Of a DNA stretch of 64,000 bases, positions 6,967 through 15,751 are shown in pieces. Within the stretch, counting starts at the first letter, position 1; every line of letters starts with the position of its first letter. The position numbers were made by a program, and so were the translations under genes. The notes under the pieces were generated by a model, which saw only the letters and a program-made list of their open reading frames with translations, searched no databases and had not been told where the DNA came from. The DNA comes from a virus: IMG/VR virus record IMGVR_UViG_3300019776_000564, positions 44,019-108,018 of that record. One strand, written 5' to 3'.

Positions 6967-7304
6967 AACCGTTGACCACAAAACAGCGTCACCTGATTAA
7001 AGTGATCGTCATGGGGAACCTTGATGTATCGGGGAACCGGATCTCGAATGTGGATATCTATCAGATCCAATCGAGGGTTCCGTATCAGACAACCCGGGAG
7101 TCACTGATGTGCAGCCTACCTATCCTTGAGAAGCAGGGATGGATAGTGAAGGCAGGTAAAGATAACCGGGACGGTAGAATGAAGCAGACCTGGGAACCAA
7201 CAGCTTTAGCTATCCGGGTTGTTAATCCATCTCCAGTTTCTAAGGAACCGGAGTATGTAGAGATCGATGGGGATGATGATGTGGTTTTGTTGGAACTGAC
7301 TTGA
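6963..7304 (+). CDS. Small winged-helix-like protein
   Basis: 113 residues with a wHTH-like layout: TKQRHLIKVI helix, ISNVDIYQIQSRV, recognition helix TTRESLMCSLPILEKQGWI, then a beta hairpin with basic residues (KAGKDNRDGRMKQTW). The C-terminus is acidic. It overlaps the GNAT stop codon by ATGA and is the last gene before the terminase promoter region, so a regulator of the cluster or of late genes is possible (inference). Confidence 0.6.
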   Translation: MKPLTTKQRHLIKVIVMGNLDVSGNRISNVDIYQIQSRVPYQTTRESLMCSLPILEKQGWIVKAGKDNRDGRMKQTWEPTALAIRVVNPSPVSKEPEYVEIDGDDDVVLLELT

Positions 7305-7311
7305 TCCGGGT

Positions 7312-7381
7312 GCCTGCTTTCCCTTTATTAAGCTTGTTCTTTTAAGCTTGTATCTTACAAGTTGTTAAAAGGGACAAGCAG
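7312..7381 (+). repeat. Hairpin element A at the left border of the late block
   Basis: A 70-nt imperfect inverted repeat. The arms CTGCTT-CCCTTT-TTAA at the left pair with TTAA-AAAGGG-AAGCAG at the right with short bulges, and the centre contains CTTACAAG. Element B at 35896-35959 shares the outer CCTGC...TTCCCTT.ATTAA sequence and the central CTTACAAG. A perfect TATAAT (7382-7387) follows directly. Confidence 0.6.
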
Positions 7382-7387
7382 TATAAT
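7382..7387 (+). promoter_or_regulatory. TATAAT box before the terminase genes
   Basis: A consensus -10 hexamer immediately after hairpin element A; no good -35 is seen at 16-18 nt, so it may need an activator or the hairpin region. A perfect TTGACA at 7467-7472 lacks a good -10 (TCCAAT). The remaining 7388-7520 stretch has short palindromes (GGATC..GATCC, ACTTAAGT) but no gene. Confidence 0.4.
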
Positions 7388-7520
7388 CTTACAGAGCAAG
7401 GGCTAAAGCAATAGGTACTTGAAATAAAGTCTGAATCCCGACGAAATACCTGCAAATGGCTCTCATTTGACAATTCCGGGATCGGCTGATCCAATGATGG
7501 CCATTACTTAAGTGATCCAT

Positions 7521-7554
7521 TAGGCAGAGAGCCATACCCTCTGCCTACCTTTTT
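7521..7554 (+). terminator. Terminator or attenuator just upstream of small terminase
   Basis: TAGGCAGAG (7521-7529) pairs with CTCTGCCTA (7539-7547), followed by CCTTTTT. It lies a few nt before the first terminase codon, so any upstream transcript would be attenuated. Confidence 0.55.
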
Positions 7555-7557
7555 GCG

Positions 7558-8280
7558 ATGGATACCATGACAGAAAACACAGAAAAACCTGCATCCGGCG
7601 TTGATGATGACGAAAAGTCCAAACGCCTGACGCCTCGCGAATACGCCAGAGCCAAGCAAATGTGGCAGTCCGGCGATTACAGCCTCAAGGAAATCTCCGA
7701 CACCGTTGGCGTAAGTGCCACTGCTCTCAGTCGCCGGTTTAAGCGAGACAGCGTTTCCAAAGGCTCTGATGCCAAAAAGGTTTCGGCCGCAGTCAAGCGC
7801 GCCATCGAAAAGACCAGTGCGGCTCAGGCTGAAGAACTGGCTTCTACGGCGCACGACATCAAAATGTTGGCTCTGAAATCAATCGAGCTATTCAACAAGA
7901 AGAACTATGCGGACGTAGTTGCCTGTATTAAGGCGAATCGACCATTGGCCGAAATTCAGGGCGACTTGAAAGCTTTGAAAATCGCCTCTGAAATCGTCAG
8001 CATGAACTACGGCACCGGTGCCAGGATTCTGGGTCTCGACCAAGACCTCAATTCTGACGACCAACTGCCGGAACTCGTCATTAACCTGATGACCGAGAAT
8101 GATGTCGCCGAGCTTCGTGAGCAGCAGCGCCGTGAAGAGTTGGAGGCAAACGGTGAAATTGATGACGATGACCTGCTCGGTACAGAGCTAAGCTCGGACG
8201 ATCTTGATGCACTTGATGCGGCGCTTGACGAGGACGATGACGACATTGTTGTCGAAGGCGACGACCCGGCGGTGACCTAA
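7558..8280 (+). CDS. terS: Terminase small subunit
   Basis: 240 residues (231 if the ATG at 7567 is used; neither start has a strong ribosome site). An HTH is at about 28-65 (QMWQSGDYSLKEISDTVGVS and ALSRRFKRD), followed by a helical middle and a very acidic tail (DDDDLLGTELSSDDLDALD region). It recognises phage DNA ends or pac/cos sites and regulates the large subunit. It overlaps the large terminase by 1 nt (TAATG). Confidence 0.82.
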   Translation: MDTMTENTEKPASGVDDDEKSKRLTPREYARAKQMWQSGDYSLKEISDTVGVSATALSRRFKRDSVSKGSDAKKVSAAVKRAIEKTSAAQAEELASTAHDIKMLALKSIELFNKKNYADVVACIKANRPLAEIQGDLKALKIASEIVSMNYGTGARILGLDQDLNSDDQLPELVINLMTENDVAELREQQRREELEANGEIDDDDLLGTELSSDDLDALDAALDEDDDDIVVEGDDPAVT

Positions 8281-9548
8281 TGAAGATCACTAACGCCTCG
8301 CCTCAGTTAACACCTCTTGCGCTGAAGATCGGTCTTCATCCAAAGCAAGCAGAGGTGTTCCTTGATACGACTCGATTTCGAGTCGTAGTTGCCGGCCGTC
8401 GTTGGGGTAAAACTGCCCTAGCTAAGACGGAGATGATTCAACGAGCCAAGATACCCGGTCAAAAGATTTGGTACATCGCCCCGACATACCGGATGGCGAA
8501 GCAAATCATGTGGAACGACCTTAAAGCCTCTATCCCTCGAAAGTGGATTATTCGAGAGCATGAGACTGAAATGTCCATTACGCTCCGAAATGGCTCGATC
8601 ATCGAATGCAAGGGCGCAGATAACCCTGACACTCTTCGAGGCGTTGGTCTTAACTTCGTGGTAATGGACGAGTTCCAGGACATCCGTCCTGACACTTGGA
8701 CTACGATTATCCGTCCTACTTTGGCTAAAGACCGCGGTGAAGCTCTATTCATCGGTACGCCAAAGGCTTACAACCAGTTGTATGAGGTTTATCAGTTCGG
8801 ACAAGACCCTGCTCGCAAGGCATGGTCTAGCTATCAGTTCCCAACCATCACCTCACCTTTCATCCCTGAGACGGAGATCATCGAAGCTCGCAGGGATATG
8901 GACCCTCGGACATTCAGACAGGAGTTTGAGGCGTCCTTTGAAACTATGAGTGGTCGAGTCTACTACCCGTTCGATCGTCGCGAGCATTGCAGCACAGACA
9001 TCAAGTTCAACCCGGGTCGACCTATCTATGTTGGCGTGGACTTTAACATTGACCCAATGTCCGCTTGCATTATGCAGCCCCAAACAAACGGCGAACTCTG
9101 GGTGGTTGATGAGATCTTCCTTCATAACTCCAACACCCTTGAGGTTTGTGAGGAACTGGAGAGAAGGTATTGGCGATATATGAGCCAGATCACAATCTTC
9201 CCTGACCCGGCCGGCGCTGCACGTCAGCACGCTCGCGGTGAATCTGACCTTGAGATCTTCAGGCAGAAAGGATTCAATCGGATTAAGTTCCGCAGAAAGC
9301 ACCCGCTTATTGCAGACCGTGTTAACAGCGTTAACCGTTTATTAAAGGACGCATCCGGCAAAATCACCCTTAAGGTGAATACTGGATGTACAAACGTAGT
9401 CCAGTCTCTTGAGCAAACCCTGTACAAGGCAGGCAGTCGAGATATCGATAAGGCCGCAAGTATGGAGCACATCACTGACGCTATGGGCTACTGCATTGAA
9501 CTGGAACATCCGGTCAAAAAAGTTGTTATCGTCGGACACTCTCTATAA
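8280..9548 (+). CDS. terL: Terminase large subunit (ATPase-nuclease)
   Basis: 422 residues; powers DNA packaging and cuts the concatemer. Walker A GRRWGKT (39-45), Walker B with catalytic Glu FVVMDEF (126-132), coupling segment FIGTPKAYNQLY, then an RNase H-like nuclease with IYVGVDFNIDP (D254) and VVDEIF (D277/E278) and later PDPAGAA. Full length for the family. Directly preceded by terS and followed by the portal, the usual order. Confidence 0.95.
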   Translation: MKITNASPQLTPLALKIGLHPKQAEVFLDTTRFRVVVAGRRWGKTALAKTEMIQRAKIPGQKIWYIAPTYRMAKQIMWNDLKASIPRKWIIREHETEMSITLRNGSIIECKGADNPDTLRGVGLNFVVMDEFQDIRPDTWTTIIRPTLAKDRGEALFIGTPKAYNQLYEVYQFGQDPARKAWSSYQFPTITSPFIPETEIIEARRDMDPRTFRQEFEASFETMSGRVYYPFDRREHCSTDIKFNPGRPIYVGVDFNIDPMSACIMQPQTNGELWVVDEIFLHNSNTLEVCEELERRYWRYMSQITIFPDPAGAARQHARGESDLEIFRQKGFNRIKFRRKHPLIADRVNSVNRLLKDASGKITLKVNTGCTNVVQSLEQTLYKAGSRDIDKAASMEHITDAMGYCIELEHPVKKVVIVGHSL

Positions 9549-9554
9549 ACGCTT

Positions 9555-9587
9555 GCACTATGGTAAATAAGTCATTTACCATAGTGC
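9555..9587. promoter_or_regulatory. 14-bp inverted repeat between terminase and portal
   Basis: GCACTATGGTAAAT (9555-9568) and ATTTACCATAGTGC (9574-9587) are perfectly complementary around AAGTC. No T tract follows, so it is more like an operator or mRNA processing hairpin than a terminator. CGCTTGCACTAT at its left edge recurs as CGCTTGTACTAT at 41519-41530. Confidence 0.55.
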
Positions 9588-9608
9588 CATTCAAATGTGG
9601 ATACGCCC

Positions 9609-11198
9609 ATGCCAGTTGACAGTAAGACCGCCAAGGCGATAGTTGAGAGAAAGCACCCTCTTTACGAAGAGCTTGTGCCTCACTGGGATTTCCTTGAGGC
9701 CAGTTACAGGGGTGGGCGTGGGTGGTTCAAGAACAACATCTTCCGCTACATCAAGGAAGGTGATCGCGAGTACAAGGATCGCGTAGAGCGAGCCTATCGA
9801 TTCAACCATACTCGCGAAACAGTTGATCTGGTCAATAAATATCTTTTCCGAGCACCTATTGCCCGAAACTTTGATGATGCTCCCGAGAGCGTCAGAGAGT
9901 TCTGGAATGATGTGGACGAAACCGGCCTCAGCATTGACGAGTTCATGCGGATCGTTTCGCTCAAGCAATCCATTTTCGGCAGACCTTGGATCGTAATCGA
10001 TAACAGAGTTACCGATATCCCTGAGAACGCCAGCAAAGCTGACACCAAAGGTGTTGATCTTTACGCCTATATGGTTCCGCCTCAGCAGGTTCCAGACTAC
10101 GCTTTCGATGAGTGTGGTGAACTGTTGTGGGTATTGATCGAGGAGCACATCCGAGACGACCAAGACCCTATTAACGGCACAGGTGACGTTTTCAAGAGAT
10201 ATCGCTTGTGGACTCGCACTGACTGGATGCTGTTTGAGTTCAAGAAGGGTTCCGGCAAGTCTGGCGGTAGATGGGAACAGGTCGACGAAGGTCGCCATGA
10301 TCTCGGTCTTGTTCCAGCCATTCCCGCAAACAACAGCGTAATCAACGATAAGTGGGACTGCCCGGCTCTGATTGCTGAGGTTGCCTACCTAGATCGCGCA
10401 GTCTCCAACTACGCGAGTAACCTTGATGCCATCATTCAAGACCAGTCGTTCTCACAGCTTGCGATGCCGGCTCAGGGCGTATTACCTGGCGATGACGCTT
10501 ACAACAAGGTTCTCGAAATGGGGACTAAACGAGTGTTTCTGTATGACGGAGAAGCTGGAGCCGCTCCACAGTTCCTCTCTCCTGATCCGAGTCAGGCATC
10601 GCTTATCCTTTCTGCCATTGGTCAATTGATCAACGAGATCTACCATTCGGTTGGTCTTGCAGGTGAAAGAACAAAGCAGGACAACAGCAAGGGTATCGAT
10701 AACAGTTCCGGCGTTGCTAAGGCTGTGGACTTTGAAAGGGTAGTTGCATTACTCTCGTCCAAAGCAGATGCTTTGGAAGTTATCGAAGCCAAGATGCTGA
10801 AAATTATTTGTGCGTGGTCTGGTGAAGAACTGCCAGATGATGTAGAACTTGTTACCTACCCAGTAGAGAGCCAGTTTGACGTTCGCACTCTGTACGACGA
10901 GATCGATATTGGCATGAAGCTTCGTCTTATGGGCTTGCCGCCAATGATCCTCGAAGAGCAAGTAAATCGCCTTGTAACTAAACTCTTCCCGGGTCTAGGT
11001 GAAAAGGTGATTGAATCGATCAAAGCAGAAGTTAAGCAATGGGCAAATGAGCCACCACCGGGAGAGACTCCGGCTGGCAACAAACCCGGAAGCGACGCTG
11101 CCGCTAAGGTCGTAGAGGAAGCAAAGCGCAATCGCGCAGCGGCCTCTGAAAAGAAAACCGCCACACAAAGCCGAGAGACTGGCAAAACCAACGGCTAA
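9609..11198 (+). CDS. Portal protein
   Basis: 529 residues from ATG 9609 (a GTG at 9597 would add four). It forms the dodecameric DNA entry channel. The N-terminus HPLYEELVPHWDFLEASYRGG, then RAYRFNHTRETVDLVNKYLF and later SPDPSQASLILSAIGQLINEIYHSVG follow the layout of siphovirus portals. The C-terminal 50 residues are Ala/Lys/Glu-rich, as is usual inside the head. Position after terL and before scaffold and capsid supports the call. Confidence 0.85.
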   Translation: MPVDSKTAKAIVERKHPLYEELVPHWDFLEASYRGGRGWFKNNIFRYIKEGDREYKDRVERAYRFNHTRETVDLVNKYLFRAPIARNFDDAPESVREFWNDVDETGLSIDEFMRIVSLKQSIFGRPWIVIDNRVTDIPENASKADTKGVDLYAYMVPPQQVPDYAFDECGELLWVLIEEHIRDDQDPINGTGDVFKRYRLWTRTDWMLFEFKKGSGKSGGRWEQVDEGRHDLGLVPAIPANNSVINDKWDCPALIAEVAYLDRAVSNYASNLDAIIQDQSFSQLAMPAQGVLPGDDAYNKVLEMGTKRVFLYDGEAGAAPQFLSPDPSQASLILSAIGQLINEIYHSVGLAGERTKQDNSKGIDNSSGVAKAVDFERVVALLSSKADALEVIEAKMLKIICAWSGEELPDDVELVTYPVESQFDVRTLYDEIDIGMKLRLMGLPPMILEEQVNRLVTKLFPGLGEKVIESIKAEVKQWANEPPPGETPAGNKPGSDAAAKVVEEAKRNRAAASEKKTATQSRETGKTNG

Positions 11199-11221
11199 GA
11201 GAACAGCCAAAGGAGTAATAA

Positions 11222-12121
11222 ATGCACCGCTATATGATCAAGCTCTTGGGTCGCGCAGGCGTCTATCTGGACGATAACGATGGTAACGGCAACGATCTTC
11301 CAGGCGGTTTGACCGCAGAAGAAATCGCCGCTGCCGCAGCAGCGAAGGCTAAAGCCGATGCAGATGCAGCAGCCGCTGCCGCTGAGGAAGAAGCCAAACG
11401 CATCGCAGCAGATAAGGCAAATAAAGACCAAGACGGTAACAAGCCATCCGATACAGAAGCCAAGCTTCTGAAGGAACTGATGGCTCTGAAGGCCAAGCAG
11501 AAAGAAGCTGATGCTGAACTGAAGGCGTACAAAGACGCTGCCGGGGAAAGCAAGCCTGATGAGTTGAAGGCGTTGATCGATGCCAAGAAAGAAGCCGACC
11601 GGCAGGCACTCGAAAAGCGCGGCGAGTACGACCGTATCCTTGAGCAAGTGAAGACCGAGCATACGAAGGAGATCGAAGCTCTGAAGGCAGAACTGGAGGC
11701 TACAAAGCTTCTGGTGTCTCAGAAGGACGATAACCTTGTGGAACTGACCGTCGGCCGAGCTTTCAGTGAAAGCGCGTTCATTCGCGAGAAGTCCGTAATC
11801 CCGGCATCGATTGCCCGGAAAGAGTTTGGCTCTTACGTTGACATCGTTGATGGCGCAGCCGTTGTGTACGACAAGCCTCGCGGCGCAGCCGAACGCACCC
11901 CGATTGTTGGTGCAGACGGCAAGCCTAAAAGCTTTGAGGATGGTATTGCGGCACTGTATGCTGCACATCCTGAAGGCGCGGGTCTGATCAAAGCACAGGG
12001 CAAGCCCGGTGCAGGTTCGCAGAACGTTGATTTGGGCAACAAGAAGCCTGATGACAAGTCGAAAGATTCCGTCTCCGGTGTTGGCCGAATCGCTCTGGGT
12101 CTGAACAAGAAGAATCAGTAA
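11222..12121 (+). CDS. Capsid scaffold protein
   Basis: 299 residues. A Gly/Asp N-terminal stretch is followed by a long Ala/Lys/Glu coiled coil (about 35-180, with EELKALIDAKKEADRQALEK-type heptads), then a globular C-terminal part (RAFSESAFIREKSVIPASIA) that resembles the capsid-binding end of gp20-type scaffolds. A strong AGGAG lies 8 nt upstream of the ATG. It sits between portal and major capsid as expected. No protease is visible, so scaffold removal is not explained. Confidence 0.78.
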   Translation: MHRYMIKLLGRAGVYLDDNDGNGNDLPGGLTAEEIAAAAAAKAKADADAAAAAAEEEAKRIAADKANKDQDGNKPSDTEAKLLKELMALKAKQKEADAELKAYKDAAGESKPDELKALIDAKKEADRQALEKRGEYDRILEQVKTEHTKEIEALKAELEATKLLVSQKDDNLVELTVGRAFSESAFIREKSVIPASIARKEFGSYVDIVDGAAVVYDKPRGAAERTPIVGADGKPKSFEDGIAALYAAHPEGAGLIKAQGKPGAGSQNVDLGNKKPDDKSKDSVSGVGRIALGLNKKNQ

Positions 12122-12196
12122 GAGCCTGACAAGGGCGGTGCTTTACTGGTACTGTGAAGAACTCATGTTTTAAAAGCTAACTAAGGAGTTAGTAGA

Positions 12197-13102
12197 ATGC
12201 CACTGTTGCGCGAAGTTGCAGAAACGCTGTCCCAAGAGGACATGCTCCGCGGCGTAATCGAAGAGATCATCCATCGTGACGATCTGCTCGGCTTGCTGCC
12301 ATTCAGCCGCACCGACGGTAAAGCGTTGGTGTATATCCGTGAACTGACCAACAGCGAAGGCACCTTCCTGGAAGTCAACGATGTTGTGCCAGAAGGCACC
12401 AGCACCGTGGAAGAAGTCGTCACCAAGCTGCGAATCATCGCCGGCGACGTGGACGTTGACAAATTCCTGGACGAAACCATGAGCGACAAGAACAGCCAAC
12501 TGGCTCTTCAAATCGCCATGAAAGCGAAGGGTATGGCTACCACCTTCCGTCGCGCTCTGGTTCTGGGCAACAACACCGTCAATCCGAAAGAGTTCGATGG
12601 TATCCAGAAGCTGGTTGCTGACACCGGCAACTTCTTCGAGGCAGGTGTAAATGGCGCGGCTATTTCCCTGTCGATGCTGGACGAACTGATCGACAAGCTG
12701 CAAGGTCGTCGCCCTGACGCTCTGATGATGCGTACCGGCACCCTGCGTGCTCTGAAGGCTCTGTGGCGCGCAGCCGGTGGTAACACTGGTGGCATGATGC
12801 AGATCGACAACTTCGGTCTGTCGGTTCCTGCTCATGACGGCGTACCGATCATCCTGAACGACTTCATCCCTGTTGTCGCTCATGGCACCGCGCCTTCGAC
12901 CTGCTCGATCTACGCTCTGCGTCTGAACGAAGTTGATGGTCTGCACGGCCTGTACGGCGGTGAGTCTGCCGGTATCCGTATCGAAGATATCGGTACTGTG
13001 CAGAACAAAGACGCCACCCGTACCCGCCTGAAGTGGTACTGCGGTCTGGCTCTGAAGTCCACTGTATCGCTGGCCGCCGTTGTTGGCGTAACCAACGTGT
13101 AA
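12197..13102 (+). CDS. Major capsid protein (HK97-fold)
   Basis: 301 residues. N-terminal helix MPLLREVAETLSQEDMLRGV, then a beta-rich E-loop region and FDGIQKLVADTG, then SMLDELIDKLQGRRPDALMM, which is the typical P-domain spine helix, and VPIILNDFIPV near the end. AAGGAGT upstream is strong. Codon use is more C-ending than its neighbours, fitting a very highly expressed gene. A double hairpin and terminator follow it. Confidence 0.9.
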   Translation: MPLLREVAETLSQEDMLRGVIEEIIHRDDLLGLLPFSRTDGKALVYIRELTNSEGTFLEVNDVVPEGTSTVEEVVTKLRIIAGDVDVDKFLDETMSDKNSQLALQIAMKAKGMATTFRRALVLGNNTVNPKEFDGIQKLVADTGNFFEAGVNGAAISLSMLDELIDKLQGRRPDALMMRTGTLRALKALWRAAGGNTGGMMQIDNFGLSVPAHDGVPIILNDFIPVVAHGTAPSTCSIYALRLNEVDGLHGLYGGESAGIRIEDIGTVQNKDATRTRLKWYCGLALKSTVSLAAVVGVTNV

Positions 13103-13108
13103 GTGGAA

Positions 13109-13161
13109 GATTGCCTCGGCAATCTGCTATAAAGGGGCTTGGGAAACCAAGCCCCTTTTTT
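13109..13161 (+). terminator. Terminator after the major capsid gene
   Basis: A small hairpin GATTGCC/GGCAATC (13109-13124) is followed by AAAGGGGCTTGG-GAAA-CCAAGCCCCTTT (13131-13158) and a T tract. It limits read-through from the capsid gene into the connector genes. Confidence 0.88.
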
Positions 13162-13184
13162 AATACCTCAATTAAGGTAATCAA

Positions 13185-13880
13185 ATGAAAATTCGCATTC
13201 TGGACAAAGGCTTCGCAAACCTCACCGGCCCATTCGGCACTGTCGAATTTGTTGACGGCGTTTCCGTTGACGAAGTTTCTGCCGCCGAAGCTGCGCGTCT
13301 GGGTACTATTCTCAGCGTCGAGTGTGTCGATAGCGGCAAGAACCCTTCGACCACTCAACTGATGGTTGATATCCACGCCAAGAACACAGAAGAGCTTGGT
13401 ATCAAGGCTGCCGGTCTGCGCAAAGCCACCACCGTTCAGCCACAAGTTGCTGACAACCAACCTGAGAGCGTTCCTCAGGCGAGTCATGAAACGGTAAAAG
13501 CTGTTCTCGAAGGCACTCCGGCGCTCAAGTATGACTATGACGTTGAGCAGCTTGACGCTCTGGTCAAACGTGAAGGCATTGCTGGTCTGCGAGCGTTTGC
13601 AAGCGCGTATGCAGTTAACGGTCAGAGCGTTGCAACCATCATCAAGAAGCTGATGGAGCTTAAAGCCGAGAACGTTAAGCCTGAACAGGAAGAGCCAAAG
13701 AAAGAAGAGCCTACCGCTGAAGAAGTGGAAGAAGCTCGCAAGGCTGAGATCCTGGCTGAACTGGAAGCTCTCGGCAAACGAGCAATCGCTATCGCCAGCA
13801 ATTCTGAACTGACCGAAGAAGAGAAGTTGGCTCAGTTGGCTGAAGTAGATGCGGCTATCGCTGCTTTCGAGCAGGAGTAA
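13185..13880 (+). CDS. Virion-region protein with acidic coiled coil
   Basis: 231 residues, not recognised. The N-terminal 45 residues (MKIRILDKGFANLTGPFGTVEF) are beta-rich and resemble small head-associated domains. The middle (about 115-160) is helical (YDVEQLDALVKREGIAGLRA) and the last 70 residues are a Glu/Lys-rich coiled coil. It lies between major capsid and connector genes, so a head or head-completion role is likely (inference). Confidence 0.65.
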   Translation: MKIRILDKGFANLTGPFGTVEFVDGVSVDEVSAAEAARLGTILSVECVDSGKNPSTTQLMVDIHAKNTEELGIKAAGLRKATTVQPQVADNQPESVPQASHETVKAVLEGTPALKYDYDVEQLDALVKREGIAGLRAFASAYAVNGQSVATIIKKLMELKAENVKPEQEEPKKEEPTAEEVEEARKAEILAELEALGKRAIAIASNSELTEEEKLAQLAEVDAAIAAFEQE

Positions 13881-13886
13881 TAGGTA

Positions 13887-14711
13887 ATGGCGAGTGTCAT
13901 CAATAGTGGCGCCGCCATCACTTTCCCTGTAACTCCGGGACAGAACTCGTTTCCAGCTTCAGCGGGTTCTGTATCCCTTCAGGTTACAATCGGTGATGTC
14001 GTTGTCTGGGAAGACCATACTAAAGTCCTGTGGGCTGATGCGCTGGTAAGCGGCGTAACATTCCCCTCAGCCTCTTCCGTAATTGCAGAGCCGCAAGCCT
14101 TTGCAAAGTATTCGATCCTTCTTTGGGACGATCTCGATCAACCTCTAAACCCGGGCAGCGTCTCGTTTGAGGTTATCATCGAGTCGACCGATCTTCTTCG
14201 CGTTCTCGAAAACAGCTTTGGTCAGTGGGGAGAGTTATCGCTGCTGGCAAGAAACATGGTCAGTCTTAAGTCGTATCAGTTCGCCCAACCTGACGAACAG
14301 AAAGCGGCGTTGATTAACGCGTTCCATAATATCGCTGACGTGCATGTAAACTTCTGCCCGCCTCACAGCAGAGCGCGATGGCATAACCAGTCTCAAATGT
14401 GGGACGGCGAGGGCGTATTCGAGGATGCTCTTGAGGGAATCTACTCAACCCGGCAGCTTACCGATGTGATTTGGGCAAAGCTCAAACCTGAAGTAAAAGA
14501 CAAGCTGATGCGGGCACAGTTGATTGAGGCTAACTACCTTCTTTCGGATCAGACTCCTGAGAAGCAAAGACTTGCCGGCCTTCTGTCTCACTCTGCTGGC
14601 GAATCTGCGCATTTCTACCGAACCGTAAAACCGCTCGAACTGCCTGTCAGTAGAGCTACAGCATTGGCTTTGAAAGGAATTATCAGCTATGTCGTTCGTA
14701 TCGGCGGATAA
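13887..14711 (+). CDS. Virion-region protein, possible head-tail connector
   Basis: 274 residues. The N-terminal half is a predicted beta sandwich (VSLQVTIGDVVVWEDHTKV; FEVIIESTDLL) and the C-terminal half is helical (DEQKAALINAFHNIADVHVN; TRQLTDVIWAKLKPEVKDK). No specific family recognised. The ATG is preceded by AGGAG at 11 nt. Position after the capsid and before neck genes suggests a connector or decoration role. Confidence 0.65.
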   Translation: MASVINSGAAITFPVTPGQNSFPASAGSVSLQVTIGDVVVWEDHTKVLWADALVSGVTFPSASSVIAEPQAFAKYSILLWDDLDQPLNPGSVSFEVIIESTDLLRVLENSFGQWGELSLLARNMVSLKSYQFAQPDEQKAALINAFHNIADVHVNFCPPHSRARWHNQSQMWDGEGVFEDALEGIYSTRQLTDVIWAKLKPEVKDKLMRAQLIEANYLLSDQTPEKQRLAGLLSHSAGESAHFYRTVKPLELPVSRATALALKGIISYVVRIGG

Positions 14712-15393
14712 CAAAGAGATCACGGACTCTGTATCCCGGATCAGTTCGGGCTATGCAGCTTTTGAGACGACTCTTCGCGGAGCAGTTGCAGAGGTTCTCA
14801 ATGGACTCGGTAACGGCCTGTACAGTCTCTCCAATATGATTCAGCCAATTGAGTCTGTAGCTCAGCGATATCTAAGCTCAGTGAGAGAGCAGACGCTTGA
14901 AGACCTCGGGAACGTGTCTGAGAGAGCGCTGAAGACCTCCGGGGCAGAACTAGACCCAAGTGTAGCGAGTAAAGCTATAACAGTCGCTGATGCGCTTTAT
15001 AAGGGCTTTGGCGTAGAGGTTGAAAACTCTATCGAGAGAGCGGTTGCCAAAGACGTTAAAACCGCTTTGGACTTCATCCGACTACAGGTTGCTCAGGGAA
15101 GGTTTCTAGCAACTACAGATCAGCTAACCCACGACCTCGAATTTACAGTTACAGGTAAAACCAGAATTGGATCAGTTGATTTCGTTACCAGAGAAGTTAA
15201 TTGGGCTTATCGTCAACAGTACAACACAATCATGGTTCACGTTCTTAGCGAGCGGGGCATCGACAATGCCGTTGTTAATGGGGGTAGTTCTGACGGCATG
15301 GTTGTAAGATTGGATATTTATGACCAAATTCAGGCAAAAATATTCCATCACAACTCGAAAAGCCTTCTACAACCCCTTGACGTAGGAATATAA
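14689..15393 (+). CDS. Virion-region protein, possible minor head protein
   Basis: 234 residues, mostly helical at the N-terminus (FETTLRGAVAEVLNGLGNG) and through the middle (VASKAITVADALYKGFG, KDVKTALDFIRLQVAQG), ending in a strand-rich part. AAAGGAA lies upstream, and the gene overlaps the previous one by 23 nt. Family not recognised; it is in the place where SPP1 gp7-like or connector proteins are often found. Confidence 0.6.
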   Translation: MSFVSADNKEITDSVSRISSGYAAFETTLRGAVAEVLNGLGNGLYSLSNMIQPIESVAQRYLSSVREQTLEDLGNVSERALKTSGAELDPSVASKAITVADALYKGFGVEVENSIERAVAKDVKTALDFIRLQVAQGRFLATTDQLTHDLEFTVTGKTRIGSVDFVTREVNWAYRQQYNTIMVHVLSERGIDNAVVNGGSSDGMVVRLDIYDQIQAKIFHHNSKSLLQPLDVGI

Positions 15394-15400
15394 TGTTGTC

Positions 15401-15751
15401 ATGAGCGCATTTATTCCAACTACCGTAGGTTACATTCGCCGCGCATCCGATACGTTTTCGGTTACTGGCGATAAGACCTACGGAGATCCGATAAAAGTAG
15501 GGCTGTCCGTCGTCAGAATGGTTGACGGCTCACAGCCTACTTCCGTTCGCGCTGACACATCCGGCTCAAAGTCGTTTGCCAACGAAAACGTTGAACAGGG
15601 AAGAGCGCTTATTCACCCTAGAGTGACCCCTAAAATTGGGGACATTCTTATTGTTGGTCAACAGCAGCTTGAGATCCAAGCTGTTAGACCGCTGTTCGAT
15701 ATGTACGGCGGCGTAGATCACTATCAGGTTGAGTTAACAACGTGGGTCTAA
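15401..15751 (+). CDS. Head closure (stopper)-like protein
   Basis: 116 residues, almost all beta. IHPRVTPKIGDILIVGQQQ followed by LEIQAVRPLFD is the usual pattern of small head-tail stopper proteins (a loop-prone sheet with a GD-x-I turn). It lies directly before the gp10-like neck gene, in the expected order. Call from size, fold impression and order, not from a signature motif. Confidence 0.6.
   Translation: MSAFIPTTVGYIRRASDTFSVTGDKTYGDPIKVGLSVVRMVDGSQPTSVRADTSGSKSFANENVEQGRALIHPRVTPKIGDILIVGQQQLEIQAVRPLFDMYGGVDHYQVELTTWV

Noticed and set aside
7558-9548. cos or pac site assignment near terS
   Set aside because: Short palindromes exist at 7480-7520 but nothing distinguishes a packaging site without end mapping.
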